Assembly: GCA_963532875.1 (NCBI GenBank)
Contig: CAUSLO010000019.1
Span: 1 to 21,357 of the forward strand
DNA from: CAUTUX01 sp963532875
GTDB lineage: Bacteria > Bacillota > Clostridia > Christensenellales > CAG-917
Reading direction: 5' to 3'
Length of the DNA: 21,357 bases
A program made the translations under genes and the position numbers. Numbering within the stretch: position 1 is the stretch's first letter; each line of letters opens with the position of its first letter. Under the pieces are notes generated by a model, which worked only from the letters and a program-made list of their open reading frames with translations, ran no database searches and was not told the origin of the DNA. Positions 6,496-15,194 of the stretch are shown here, in pieces.

Positions 6496-8976
6496 CTAAA
6501 TATTTTTTAATTCTTTTAGATATTGGCCAGTGATGCTCTTTGGGTTGTTGGCAATATCTTTAGGTGAACCTTCAGCAACTATAGTTCCACCAGATGTGCC
6601 ACCACCAGGTCCCATATCTATTACATAGTCGGAATTTGCAATCATATCCAAGTCATGTTCAATTACAACCACTGTAGCACCATTTTCAATTAGGATTTGA
6701 AATACACTGATGAGTGTTTGAACATCAAGAGGATGAAGCCCAATTGTAGGTTCATCAAAAACAAATAGAGCATCGTCTTGTGTTTTGCCAAGTTCTGAAG
6801 CAAGTTTAAGCCGTTGAGCCTCCCCACCAGAAAGTGTAGGAGTTGCTTCGCCAAGAGTTAAATATCCAAGCCCAAGTTCGGATAGAATTTTCAGACGGTT
6901 ATTTATTTTAGGTACTTTGGCAAATTTAGATAACGCTTGAGAAATAGTGAGAGATAGGCATTCCGTTAGCGACATACCAAGATACTTTATTTCTTCAATC
7001 TCGCGTTTATATCTTTTTCCATTGCACTCAGGACAATCAATTTCAACATCAGGGAGGAATTGGACGTCCATAGTTATTTGTCCAGTACCGTCGCAGTTAG
7101 GACATCTTAAAGAACCAGTGTTATACGAGAAGTCGCTATTTTTATATTCAAATTTTTTTGCCTCATCCGTATCTGCATATAGTTTTCTTAAGTCATCTAA
7201 AATTCCGCTATATGTTGCGACTGTTGAACGTACATTAATGCCAATAGGTGTGGCGTCAATTACATGAACCCTATTTATTCCATTCACATCTAAATTTTTA
7301 ATATAATTTGGAACGTTGTTCTTTGTAATTTTTGCTTGTATTGCAGGAACAAGACTTTCTAAGACAAGGGTAGTTTTGCCTGATCCAGATACTCCAGTTA
7401 CTGAAATCAATCGCCCTTTTGGAATTTTTAAATTTAAACTTTTAACCGTATGAATAGGTAAAGTATCTAGTTGTATATACCCCTTAGAGAATATTTCGCT
7501 AGAAATTGCTTGTTTTCGCATAGGTTTGAAGGCTGATTTTTCTATAAAAAGAGATATTAACGAAGAATGGTTATTCATAATATCTTTCAAAGTTCCTTGC
7601 GAAATAACCTTCCCACCAGATTCTCCAGCACCAGGACCCATCTCAATTAACCAGTCGACGTTCCTTAATAGTTGGGTATCATGATCAACTAACAAGACAG
7701 AGTTTCCCTGGTCAACTAAATCCTTTATTAATTTAATTAAGCCGTCAACGTTCGCAGGATGTAATCCAATAGATGGTTCATCCAAAACATATAGAACGCC
7801 AGTTGTCCTATTACGTACGGCTCTTGCAAGTTGTATTCTTTGAAGTTCGCCAGTTGATAGTGTAGGAGCAGTTCTATCTAAAGTGAGATATCCGAGTCCC
7901 AAATCAATTAAACGTTGCGATGTATTTAAAAACTGTGCAACTATACTTTCTGCCATTTCTTTCATTGACTCATTCATCTTGCTTGGGATTTCTTTAACCC
8001 ATTTAATAAGTTCATCAAGCGTCATTGAACATACCTGAGGAAGAGTGAACCCACATAATAAAGTAGAACGTGCTTTTTCATTTAGTCTAGTTCCATTGCA
8101 CTCAGGGCAAGCATCTTGCTTTAGAAATTTTTCAACACGTTTCATATTCTTTTCGTCTTTAACTTTAGACAGAGCGTTCTGTACTGTATAAACTGCGTTG
8201 TAATATGTGAAATCAAGTTCAGTTGCAAGATCGCTGTTTTTTGCTTTGTATAGAATATGTTTCTTTTCCGCAGGTCCATGAAGAACAATTTCTTTTTCTT
8301 TGTCAGTTAATTGAGAATATGGCACATCAGTCCTAACACCCATTTCTCTACATATATCTTTCATTAACGACCACATTAATGTATTCCATGGGGCGACTGC
8401 ACCTTGATCTATTGTGAGGGTTTCATCTGGAACGAGAGTACTTTCATCAACAGTTAATACAACACCCATACCTGAGCAATTTTTGCAAGCACCATAACTA
8501 TTGAATGAGTATCCTTCAGCACTTAGTGCATGAACTTTACTTTTGCAAATAGGGCATAGTATTTCTTTTTCAGCAGCGATGTTAATTGTTGGTTCTTGGA
8601 TATGCCCATTTGGACAAGTATAATTTCCAAGTCTCGAGAACATTAATCTTATGCTATTCAGCAATTCAGTCATTGTTCCAAAAGTGCTTCGTATCCCAGG
8701 AACAGTTGGTCTTTGATGAAGAGCCAACGATGCTGGTATATTTTTAATGCTGTCTATTTTTGCTTCAGAGGCTTGGGTCATTCTACGTCTTGTATACGCA
8801 GATAAAGATTCTAGATATCGTCTAGAGCCTTCGGCGTATAGGACTCCCAAAGCGAGTGATGATTTACCAGATCCTGATAATCCAGAAATACCAACGAGTT
8901 TCCCTATAGGAATATCAATATCAACATTTTTTAGATTGTGGACACGAGCACCACGAATTTCAATATTTTTTGGCAT
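6496..8976 (-). CDS. Class II UvrA-like excision/resistance ATPase
   Basis: Tandem ABC-type ATPase of the UvrA family, binding damaged or drug-modified DNA. Both halves are intact: Walker A GLSGSGKS (32-39) and GVSGSGKT; signatures LSTGELQRIQLAR and LSGGEAQRLKLAS; Walker B with LYVLDEPSIGLHP and LFVFDEPTIGLHP. Cysteine zinc modules are visible (CPNGH with CPIC; CPECNGTR; CPNCDGTG with CPECNGKRY). At 826 residues it is ~115 shorter than housekeeping UvrA. The first zinc module runs directly from YTCPNGH into CPICKSK and SFNSYGACKNC, so the UvrB-binding domain appears absent, as in class II UvrA proteins (Deinococcus UvrA2; some antibiotic self-resistance proteins). I chose ATG at 8976 because GAGGA lies five to eight bases upstream; a TTG at 8988 is less likely. 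A TATAAT-like -10 is seen at 8994-8999 on this strand. Confidence 0.92.
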   Translation of the reverse strand: MPKNIEIRGARVHNLKNVDIDIPIGKLVGISGLSGSGKSSLALGVLYAEGSRRYLESLSAYTRRRMTQASEAKIDSIKNIPASLALHQRPTVPGIRSTFGTMTELLNSIRLMFSRLGNYTCPNGHIQEPTINIAAEKEILCPICKSKVHALSAEGYSFNSYGACKNCSGMGVVLTVDESTLVPDETLTIDQGAVAPWNTLMWSLMKDICREMGVRTDVPYSQLTDKEKEIVLHGPAEKKHILYKAKNSDLATELDFTYYNAVYTVQNALSKVKDEKNMKRVEKFLKQDACPECNGTRLNEKARSTLLCGFTLPQVCSMTLDELIKWVKEIPSKMNESMKEMAESIVAQFLNTSQRLIDLGLGYLTLDRTAPTLSTGELQRIQLARAVRNRTTGVLYVLDEPSIGLHPANVDGLIKLIKDLVDQGNSVLLVDHDTQLLRNVDWLIEMGPGAGESGGKVISQGTLKDIMNNHSSLISLFIEKSAFKPMRKQAISSEIFSKGYIQLDTLPIHTVKSLNLKIPKGRLISVTGVSGSGKTTLVLESLVPAIQAKITKNNVPNYIKNLDVNGINRVHVIDATPIGINVRSTVATYSGILDDLRKLYADTDEAKKFEYKNSDFSYNTGSLRCPNCDGTGQITMDVQFLPDVEIDCPECNGKRYKREIEEIKYLGMSLTECLSLTISQALSKFAKVPKINNRLKILSELGLGYLTLGEATPTLSGGEAQRLKLASELGKTQDDALFVFDEPTIGLHPLDVQTLISVFQILIENGATVVVIEHDLDMIANSDYVIDMGPGGGTSGGTIVAEGSPKDIANNPKSITGQYLKELKNI

Positions 8977-9065
8977 AAATTTCCTCAAAGATTATTATAT
9001 ATCTTTAAAAGCCATAAATGATCGTTTTTTATAAATTCAAATTTTTCGTGTAATATAGTCGTGTA

Positions 9066-9635
9066 ATGGAAATCCGCAAGATTAATGAAAAAGAAATCAA
9101 TATAGTTGCCAAAAAATTTACAGAAATATTCTATGACTACAAGGCATATGACTATTTTATAACCCCAGACAATAAGTTTAAAAAGATGTATAACATGTTT
9201 CTGTATGAACTTTATCCTACGTATCAATTCACATATGCGATAGAAGAGTATAAAGGCTTATGTGTGATGCAAAAACCAGGGGATGGGGATATATCAAATT
9301 GCTATGATAAAAGTTTCATACAAACTATACAGACGCTACTAAGCAAAGAAGAAATTTATAAACTAAAAACATACATTAATTTTGCTAAAAATGTCTCAGA
9401 AAGATTCTTTAATAAACATGAGGACTGCTATGTCAGAAAACTTGGTGTAATAAAGGAATGTAGAGGACAAGGGACTGCAAAGACGATGATAGATCAATTG
9501 TCAGAAGGCAGACCAGTATTTCTAGAGACCCATGATAAAAACAATATTGAAATATATAGCCGAATGGGATTTAAAGTTGTCTACGAAGAGGCTTTTGCAG
9601 ATACCGTAATACATTATTGTTTAAAGAGGTCTTAA
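9066..9635 (+). CDS. GNAT-family N-acetyltransferase
   Basis: Predicted to transfer acetyl from acetyl-CoA to an amine; acceptor unknown. The fold signature is in the C-terminal half: KLGVIKECRGQGTAKTMIDQ contains the acetyl-CoA loop RGQGTA (133-138), and NIEIYSRMGFKVVYE is the usual last strand-helix-strand (YxRxGF). The first 110 residues (YDYFITPDNKFKKMYNMFLY) resemble GNAT proteins in which a dimer of related domains or a long N-terminal lid is found. The length of 189 residues is normal. No Shine-Dalgarno site precedes the ATG; instead TAATAT/TATAGT lies at 9051-9059, so the message may have almost no leader. It is transcribed away from uvrA with an 89-base gap, so the pair could form a resistance cassette, which is inference only. 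Confidence 0.82.
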   Translation: MEIRKINEKEINIVAKKFTEIFYDYKAYDYFITPDNKFKKMYNMFLYELYPTYQFTYAIEEYKGLCVMQKPGDGDISNCYDKSFIQTIQTLLSKEEIYKLKTYINFAKNVSERFFNKHEDCYVRKLGVIKECRGQGTAKTMIDQLSEGRPVFLETHDKNNIEIYSRMGFKVVYEEAFADTVIHYCLKRS

Positions 9636-9790
9636 GAAAGAAACCAGATGCCCGATTACTAACAATCTTTAGGAAATTTAACGGATTAGATATACTGTTT
9701 GTAACATCGACACTGCAAACAATATGGCACAATCACAAAAAACAAGATAGAACACAAATTATGGATAACGGCGAATAGCAAAACACATAT

Positions 9791-9824
9791 TAAACTTGTT
9801 AAAATATACTTATATTTAAGTTTA
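9791..9824 (+). promoter_or_regulatory. Inverted repeat upstream of the beta-helix lipoprotein gene
   Basis: TAAACTT (9791-9797) and AAGTTTA (9818-9824) are perfect inverted copies flanking an AT-rich core that contains TATACT (9805-9810), a plausible -10 box. The right arm lies just before the ribosome site (GGGGA, then ATG at 9836). It is a possible operator or promoter, with no recognised regulator. The rest of the 200-base gap from 9636 holds only a weak TGTTTG/CAAACA hairpin (9696-9721). Confidence 0.3.
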
Positions 9825-9835
9825 GGGGAATATAT

Positions 9836-12229
9836 ATGAAAAAAGAAATTAGATCAGCCATATTATTAGTTTTAATTATGCTTTTGACATTTTCTATGTT
9901 TGGATGTGGATTGAAGAAAAATAAAAAACCAGATAAGCAGACAGAACAGAAGAAACCAGATGAAGAAATACAGACGGAAGTAGAAAGAGTATTTCCTAAA
10001 TATATAAAGCCTCAAAAAAGAGTAGTTGATAACGCAGATTATTATGTTTCTGTAAAAACAGGAAGTGATTCAAATGAGGGTAGTAAAGAAAAGCCTTTTA
10101 AAACAATTCAAAAAGCAAGGGATGTTATTAGGCAATTAATTAGTACAAATGCAATAAATAAGGATGTTACAGTAGCGGTAATGGGAGGCGAGTATAACTT
10201 CAATAACACTCTTAATTTTGATCAGCGAGATGTTTTGCCAAATGGCTATAGAATTACATACACATCATACGATGCAAATGAGGTAACGATTAGTGGGGCT
10301 CAAAAATTTAATGGTTCAGATTTTAAAGACCTTTCGGAAAGGGATAAAGATAGATTGTCAGCAGAGGTAAGGGAAAAAGTGAAAGTGCTCAACCTTTTTG
10401 AAAAGGGGATTACGGCAGAGGAAATTGACAAGTTATATTCAATTGGTGGATTCGCACAAGGAAGAAAGTACGGAGAACCATATGGACATGCAGAGGCAAT
10501 AGATATTTTTTATGGTGATAAAAAAATGGCTATGGCAAAATATCCAAATGCTGGATATTCAAAAATTGTATCGGTAGTAGACTATGGACAAGCATCAGAA
10601 CACAGCGATGACATCATTGATTGGAACTCTACAAACAATCCAAGACCACCAAAATTTATAGTCGAAGATGATATGAAAGAGAGGATGCAGAGGTGGCAGA
10701 AGCCAATAAGCGAACTCAACTCAATTTGGTCATATGGGTATTATTATCACGACTGGGCAGACGCTTCGACGCCAGTTGTGGATTTCAACAAATCAAATGG
10801 ACAACTAGATGTGAAATATAGTTCGCCATATGGAATACAAAAATATAACGAAAAGACAGGTGGTGGCTCACACTATGTATACAACGTGTTCGAAGAATTA
10901 GATTGTGAAGGAGAATATTACTTAGATAGGGTAACAGGAAACTTATATGTATATTTTCCACATGGGAATACAAGCGATGTTAATATAAACATTTCGTTAC
11001 TTAAAAAGAGTTTGATAGAAACAAATGATAAGGCAAAGAATGTTACCTTTGATGGAATGACATTAGCCTACACAAGAAATGACGCTATTAACTCAAGAGG
11101 AAACGATATAGTTATCAGCAATATGCTGATTAAGAATATTGTAAAGAACGGAATAAGAGTTCAAGGGTTCAATAACATAGTTCGAGATAATGAAATATTT
11201 AATATTGGCAAAAGCGGAGTTTATGTAGGACGTGATCTAGGATATAAAGAAGGAGATATCAGTAACGACATAAGAAAAGATGGATTGGTGATGGAGAACA
11301 ATATAGTTAAGAACAACTACATCCACAAGTATGGAGAAATTCAAAGAACATATGCGGCAGGAGTATATATGGTTGGTGTTGGGAATAAGGCACAGCACAA
11401 TGAAATATTTGATGCACCTCATGTTGGCATATTCTATGCAGGGAATGAACATATAATCGAATACAATTACGTCCATCACGTTGTTAAGGAATCCAATGAT
11501 GCAGGAGCAATCTACGCAGGAAGGAACTTAAGTTATTTTGGAAATGTAATTAGATACAATGCAATCACTGATATCGGAAGTGAAAAGTTTAGAGCAAGTG
11601 GAATATATTTTGATGATTGTTTAGCGGGGCAAGTGGCGTATGGTAATCTACTTGCAAACATACCAGATAATGGATTTTTAATTGGTGGAGGAAGAGAACA
11701 TAAGATTTATAACAACGTTATTGTTAATGCAAAAAAGTCGATACTCTATGATGCAAGAGCATATGATGGATTGAAAAATAATGGCTGGTATGAGGCAAAC
11801 GTAAATAGTCCGAATGGAAGGCATTGGAAACTAATGAGAGATGCACAAGCCTTATATGCCAATTGGCTCAAAGACTCGACAAGCGTCGATATAATGAACA
11901 AATCAGAAGTAGACTACAAATCCATTATTAAGATGAAGGGGTATGATGAACAAGATGACCCAGATAACGCAACAATACCGAATGGAATAGTAACTGGTAA
12001 TATTTTAATATCTGAAACCAACAGCATTGGTAACGTATCAGAAGTTGTTAAGAAGCACGGTAAAATTGAAAACAATAAGACATATTTAATTTCTGATTCA
12101 ACAATCAAAGCGTCATTTATGAATATAGACGATGGCAAGTATGCGATAAAACGAGACAGTTTAATTGCTAAAGAAAACAGCAACTATGATTGTGTACCAT
12201 ACAACAAGATCGGCAGAATTAATGAGTGA
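9836..12229 (+). CDS. Lipoprotein with right-handed parallel beta-helix (GH141-like)
   Basis: Predicted surface-anchored carbohydrate-active protein. A 23-residue lipoprotein signal (MKKEIRSAILL...FSMFGC) gives lipidation at Cys24, followed by a Lys/Gln/Glu-rich linker to about residue 60. YYVSVKTGSDSNEG with KPFKTIQKARDVI is the standard entry of right-handed beta-helix proteins, and the GGEYNFNNTL and ITYTSYDANEVTISGAQ segments resemble family GH141 (alpha-L-fucosidases and xylanases). The helix rungs run roughly from 390 to 640 (FDGMTLAYTRNDAI, GIRVQGFNNIVRDNEIFNIG, NEHIIEYNYVHH, AGAIYAGRN). Acidic clusters such as ESNDAG and IYFDDC could hold catalytic residues, but I cannot assign them. 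Length is 797 residues; GGGGA precedes the ATG. GH141 membership and substrate are inference; the fold and the lipid anchor are well supported. Confidence 0.85.
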   Translation: MKKEIRSAILLVLIMLLTFSMFGCGLKKNKKPDKQTEQKKPDEEIQTEVERVFPKYIKPQKRVVDNADYYVSVKTGSDSNEGSKEKPFKTIQKARDVIRQLISTNAINKDVTVAVMGGEYNFNNTLNFDQRDVLPNGYRITYTSYDANEVTISGAQKFNGSDFKDLSERDKDRLSAEVREKVKVLNLFEKGITAEEIDKLYSIGGFAQGRKYGEPYGHAEAIDIFYGDKKMAMAKYPNAGYSKIVSVVDYGQASEHSDDIIDWNSTNNPRPPKFIVEDDMKERMQRWQKPISELNSIWSYGYYYHDWADASTPVVDFNKSNGQLDVKYSSPYGIQKYNEKTGGGSHYVYNVFEELDCEGEYYLDRVTGNLYVYFPHGNTSDVNINISLLKKSLIETNDKAKNVTFDGMTLAYTRNDAINSRGNDIVISNMLIKNIVKNGIRVQGFNNIVRDNEIFNIGKSGVYVGRDLGYKEGDISNDIRKDGLVMENNIVKNNYIHKYGEIQRTYAAGVYMVGVGNKAQHNEIFDAPHVGIFYAGNEHIIEYNYVHHVVKESNDAGAIYAGRNLSYFGNVIRYNAITDIGSEKFRASGIYFDDCLAGQVAYGNLLANIPDNGFLIGGGREHKIYNNVIVNAKKSILYDARAYDGLKNNGWYEANVNSPNGRHWKLMRDAQALYANWLKDSTSVDIMNKSEVDYKSIIKMKGYDEQDDPDNATIPNGIVTGNILISETNSIGNVSEVVKKHGKIENNKTYLISDSTIKASFMNIDDGKYAIKRDSLIAKENSNYDCVPYNKIGRINE

Positions 12230-12496
12230 AAACGCATAAATTAGCGAGTTTACCCATAATGTAGATACCCCTCAGCCTCAAATTGGGCTATATGGTGGAG
12301 GGAAACGGACAAACTAATGTTATGCTCACTTAGTATGAATGTGCCAAATACAGCAATTAGAAATGGGAATGTTAGTACAGACATTTCATTTCAAATAGTA
12401 TTTAGGGAATAAATAGACGCAGTAAAAAATGGGATACATTGGTACACAATATAAGTGTAGAATACAAGTGAACAGATTTGTAATTTGAGGTGTTAA
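12230..12496. other. Intergenic stretch without a convincing gene
   Basis: This 267-base gap has an imperfect hairpin at 12268-12302 (CCCTC/GAGGG outer and AGCC/GGCT inner arms, with an eight-base bulge) but no T-run after it, so it is not a clear terminator. A 31-codon frame at 12319 lacks a ribosome site. No promoter with both boxes was found before the next lipoprotein. Confidence 0.4.
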
Positions 12497-13090
12497 ATGA
12501 AACGAAGCATTAAGGGTGTTATTTTCGCAATATTGATTTTAATTTTGTCTGTAAGTTTATTTGGTTGTACCAAAGGACCAAGCGACAAGGTGATAGATAA
12601 AATAATGGGGAATAATAAAACTGCCGAAGATTTGGAATTAGACAAACAATTTGATTTTACATTGGTGAATGATAGCCACTATCTTGTTACAGAATATAAA
12701 GGAACATCAGTGGATGTTAAAATCCCATCTAAATATAACGGAAAGCCAGTATTAGGATTCGGTCAGGCGTTTAAAAATAGCAAGATAAACTCAATAGAAA
12801 TACCAAGCAGTGTCGATACTATAACCTATGAAGCATTTCAGGGCTGTACAGAGTTGAAAACTGTAAAGTTAAATGAAGGCTTGAAAACAATATCAGATTC
12901 AGCATTTCAAGAAACAGGTATAGAAGAAATAACTATCCCAAGTACAGTGGAAGAAATACATAGTTATGTTTTCCACAAGTGTAAATCATTAAAGAAAATA
13001 AACTGCAAAGCAAAAACACAACCAAGCGGTTGGCATAAATGGTGGAATATTAATACGACGGCTGAAGTAGTTTGGGGTCATGTAGACTAA
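12497..13090 (+). CDS. BspA-type leucine-rich-repeat lipoprotein
   Basis: Small surface lipoprotein: signal MKRSIKGVIFAILILI followed by SLFGC, lipidated at Cys24. After a charged linker, residues ~50-180 carry LRR_5 (BspA, Treponema pallidum type) repeats: VDVKIPSKYNGKPVLGFGQ, then INSIEIPSSVDTITYEAFQG, LKTVKLNEGLKTISDSAFQ, IEEITIPSTVEEIHSYVFHK, and a capping LKKINCKAKTQPSGW. Such proteins mediate adhesion to host or neighbouring cells in oral and gut bacteria, but with only four to five repeats this one is small (197 residues) and its partner is unknown. GAGGTG precedes the ATG. It stands alone, with a strong terminator 20 bases after the stop, and has a broken relative at 15195-15634. Confidence 0.88.
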   Translation: MKRSIKGVIFAILILILSVSLFGCTKGPSDKVIDKIMGNNKTAEDLELDKQFDFTLVNDSHYLVTEYKGTSVDVKIPSKYNGKPVLGFGQAFKNSKINSIEIPSSVDTITYEAFQGCTELKTVKLNEGLKTISDSAFQETGIEEITIPSTVEEIHSYVFHKCKSLKKINCKAKTQPSGWHKWWNINTTAEVVWGHVD

Positions 13091-13110
13091 AAGAAGTTTG
13101 AAGAAAAGTC

Positions 13111-13143
13111 AAAGGGGTGTCGTATTGATGCCCTTTTTATTTT
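13111..13143 (+). terminator. Rho-independent terminator after the LRR lipoprotein
   Basis: AAAGGG pairs with CCCTTT, continuing through one bulged G into TGTC/GATG with wobble pairs, and runs into TTTTTATTTTA. It closes the lipoprotein transcript. Confidence 0.85.
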
Positions 13144-13236
13144 ATGGATACTTAATGGTCTAAATTTCTAACAATTTAATGAATGAGTTCCTCGTTCTCT
13201 GCTGATATGGTTAGGCGAGCAGATGGAGATTTGTAC

Positions 13237-13713
13237 GAAAAAAGGAAGGGAAAAATTCCCCCTAATTTTCAACAATATGATAAAAATCAAGTTAAAATTT
13301 CATAATATCGAAAAATTAAAGGGAAAAATCCCCTTAATAGTCAGTAAAAATGAGCGACGACGAAATAAACGTTAAAATAGTGAAAAAAGGAAGGGAAAAA
13401 TTCCCCCTAATTTTCAATAAACATGAAAAGATTTAAGTTAAAAATCCATCATAATTTAAAATAAAGGGAAAAAATCCCCTTAATAGTCATTATACATATA
13501 GGAAACATGCATTTAAAGATTATAATAATTGAAAATTAAAGAGAAAATTTCCTTTAATATTCAATATTCATGGACAAAACATTAGTTAAAAATTTGTTAT
13601 AATTAAAAATTAAAGGAAAAAATTCCGTTAATGTTCATTATCTATAGACAAAAGTGAGTTAAAAGCTTATAATTATTAAAAATTAAAGGAAAAAATACCC
13701 TTAATATTCAATA
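13237..13713. repeat. Array of seven degenerate hairpin repeats, ~73-bp period
   Basis: The core GGGAAAAAT(T)CCCC and its variants begin near 13248, 13321, 13393, 13466, 13541, 13615 and 13688, giving steps of 73, 72, 73, 75, 74 and 73. Each core is an inverted repeat, usually inside ATTAA/TTAAT arms. Stem pairs change together: GGGAA/TTCCC in units 1 and 3, GAAA/TTTC in unit 5, GGAA/TTCC in unit 6. A second box, GTTAAAA followed by TATAATT-like sequence, recurs between cores (13291, 13437, 13585, 13658), so the whole unit is repeated. Units 1 and 3 share 36 identical bases 145 apart, and units 2 and 4 are near-identical at the same distance, showing a dimeric higher-order repeat; units 5-7 are more diverged. 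The surrounding 650-base gap (13144-13793) holds no convincing gene. AAAAAATAAACG is repeated at 13720 and 13749 just downstream. Confidence 0.85.
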
Positions 13714-13793
13714 CATATTAAAAAATAAACGTTGAGGATCGTATCAATAAAAAATAAACGGGGAAATATGCATAAATTGCAGTTAGGTGAAAT

Positions 13794-15047
13794 ATGAGAA
13801 TAAGTAGAGATCAGTATTTAGAAGAACTTCTTTGTAGAAGACATAATGGTCTAATAAAGGTAATCACTGGGTTAAGACGTAGTGGGAAGTCATACTTATT
13901 ATTTGAGATATATAAGAATTACTTAATTGATTCTGGAGTCGATACAAATCATATAATTGAGATGCAACTAGATGCTAGAGTAAACAGTAAATATAGAGAT
14001 CCAGATGTGATATTGGAGTATATAAATTCTTTAATGGTCGATGGAGAACAATATTATCTTTTTATAGATGAAGTACAAATGCTACAAGATTTTGAAGAAG
14101 TATTGAATTCTTTATTGTACATAAAGAATATAGATGTATATGTAACTGGTAGCAATTCAAAGTTTCTGTCTAAAGACGTTATTACAGAGTTCCGAGGAAG
14201 GGGCGACGAGATACATGTATTTCCTTTATCGTTTAAGGAATTTCTTAGTGTGTATACAGGTGATCAATATAACGCATTTGCGGAGTATATAAAATATGGG
14301 GGGCTACCATATATCTTAAGTCTAAATACTGATGAACAAAAGGTTCGCTATCTTGAAAGTTTATTTGAAGAAACATATTTGAAAGATATCAAGGAACGAT
14401 ATAAAATTCAAAACTCTCAGGAAATGGATGATTTAATTAAAGTATTGGCGTCATCAGTAGGTTCATTATCCAATCCGAAAAGAATCGTTGACACGTTTAA
14501 GAGTGTACTTGACTCTGATGTTAATTTGAATACCATAAGGAGTTATATCACATATCTAGAAGAGAGTTTTTTAATTCATGAAGCCAATAGATATGACGTT
14601 AAAGGCAGAAAGTATATTGGGACGCCACTTAAATATTATTTTGAAGACCTAGGATTACGAAATGGGAAAATTGGGTTTAGACAAATTGAAGAGACTCATT
14701 TAATGGAAAATCTTATATATAATGAACTGAGGTTAAGAAAATTTCATGTTGATGTTGGCATGGTCGAGAATAAGTATAAAAAGGAAGATGGAGGCTACGA
14801 AAAGAAACGACTTGAAGTAGATTTTATAGCAACTAAAGGAAATCAGAGATACTACATACAATCGGCACTAAGCATTGCAACATCAGAAAAAATGAGACAA
14901 GAAAAAGAACCGTTACTTAATATCAGAGATTCATTTAAGAAGATAATAATAGTAAAAGATGTCATAAAACCTGAAAGGGATGACAAAGGGGTAACCACTA
15001 TATCAATTTGGGACTTCTTATTAAATAAAAACAGCCTCGAACTCTAG
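13794..15047 (+). CDS. AAA-type ATPase with DUF4143 C-terminal domain (second copy)
   Basis: Second AAA_14/DUF4143 protein in the window, 417 residues. Walker A is GLRRSGKS (26-33), preceded by LIKVIT; Walker B is YYLFIDEVQ (Asp92, Glu93); VTGSNSKFLS is the sensor-1 region; FPLSFKEFLSVY and YGGLPYIL are family segments. The C-terminal domain has LEVDFIATKGNQRYYIQSA, matching the D...Q/E core of the nuclease-like DUF4143 fold, although the usual E-x-K is replaced by Q-x-A, so nuclease activity is doubtful. AGGTG precedes the ATG. It lies directly downstream of the 73-bp hairpin array and may use it as promoter region or binding platform, which is inference. A G6 run at 14298-14303 encodes Gly-Gly within a conserved motif. 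No operon partner is evident; the next frame is a broken LRR gene. Confidence 0.88.
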   Translation: MRISRDQYLEELLCRRHNGLIKVITGLRRSGKSYLLFEIYKNYLIDSGVDTNHIIEMQLDARVNSKYRDPDVILEYINSLMVDGEQYYLFIDEVQMLQDFEEVLNSLLYIKNIDVYVTGSNSKFLSKDVITEFRGRGDEIHVFPLSFKEFLSVYTGDQYNAFAEYIKYGGLPYILSLNTDEQKVRYLESLFEETYLKDIKERYKIQNSQEMDDLIKVLASSVGSLSNPKRIVDTFKSVLDSDVNLNTIRSYITYLEESFLIHEANRYDVKGRKYIGTPLKYYFEDLGLRNGKIGFRQIEETHLMENLIYNELRLRKFHVDVGMVENKYKKEDGGYEKKRLEVDFIATKGNQRYYIQSALSIATSEKMRQEKEPLLNIRDSFKKIIIVKDVIKPERDDKGVTTISIWDFLLNKNSLEL

Positions 15048-15194
15048 GATATCAAGATACTTTTTGAGAGAACCCTTACGGATCTTAGCCATCGTTGATG
15101 CTGGCAAAACAGATGTCAATATAGACAACAAGTCAAATATTGTGCAAAATGAATGAGTAAAGAAATGAATGAAAATATAGATAAGGAGTCAATG

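Noticed and set aside
12319..12414. 31-codon frame between the two lipoproteins
   Set aside because: It has no ribosome site and no recognisable sequence, and is of a length expected by chance.
13176..13300. Small coding frames across the hairpin array (several units read K-L-K-x-K-I-P-L-I-F)
   Set aside because: The 73-bp period is not a multiple of three, most frames have a stop just before the core and no start codon, and no ribosome sites are present. Hairpin pairing explains the pattern of changes better.
13237..13713. CRISPR array
   Set aside because: The units are degenerate, the segments between cores are also repeated, the period drifts by 1-3 bases, and no cas gene is near.
14298..14303. 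G6 run in the second ATPase as a third contingency tract
   Set aside because: It encodes the conserved YGGLPY motif of the family, the frame is intact, and six bases is too short to be remarkable.
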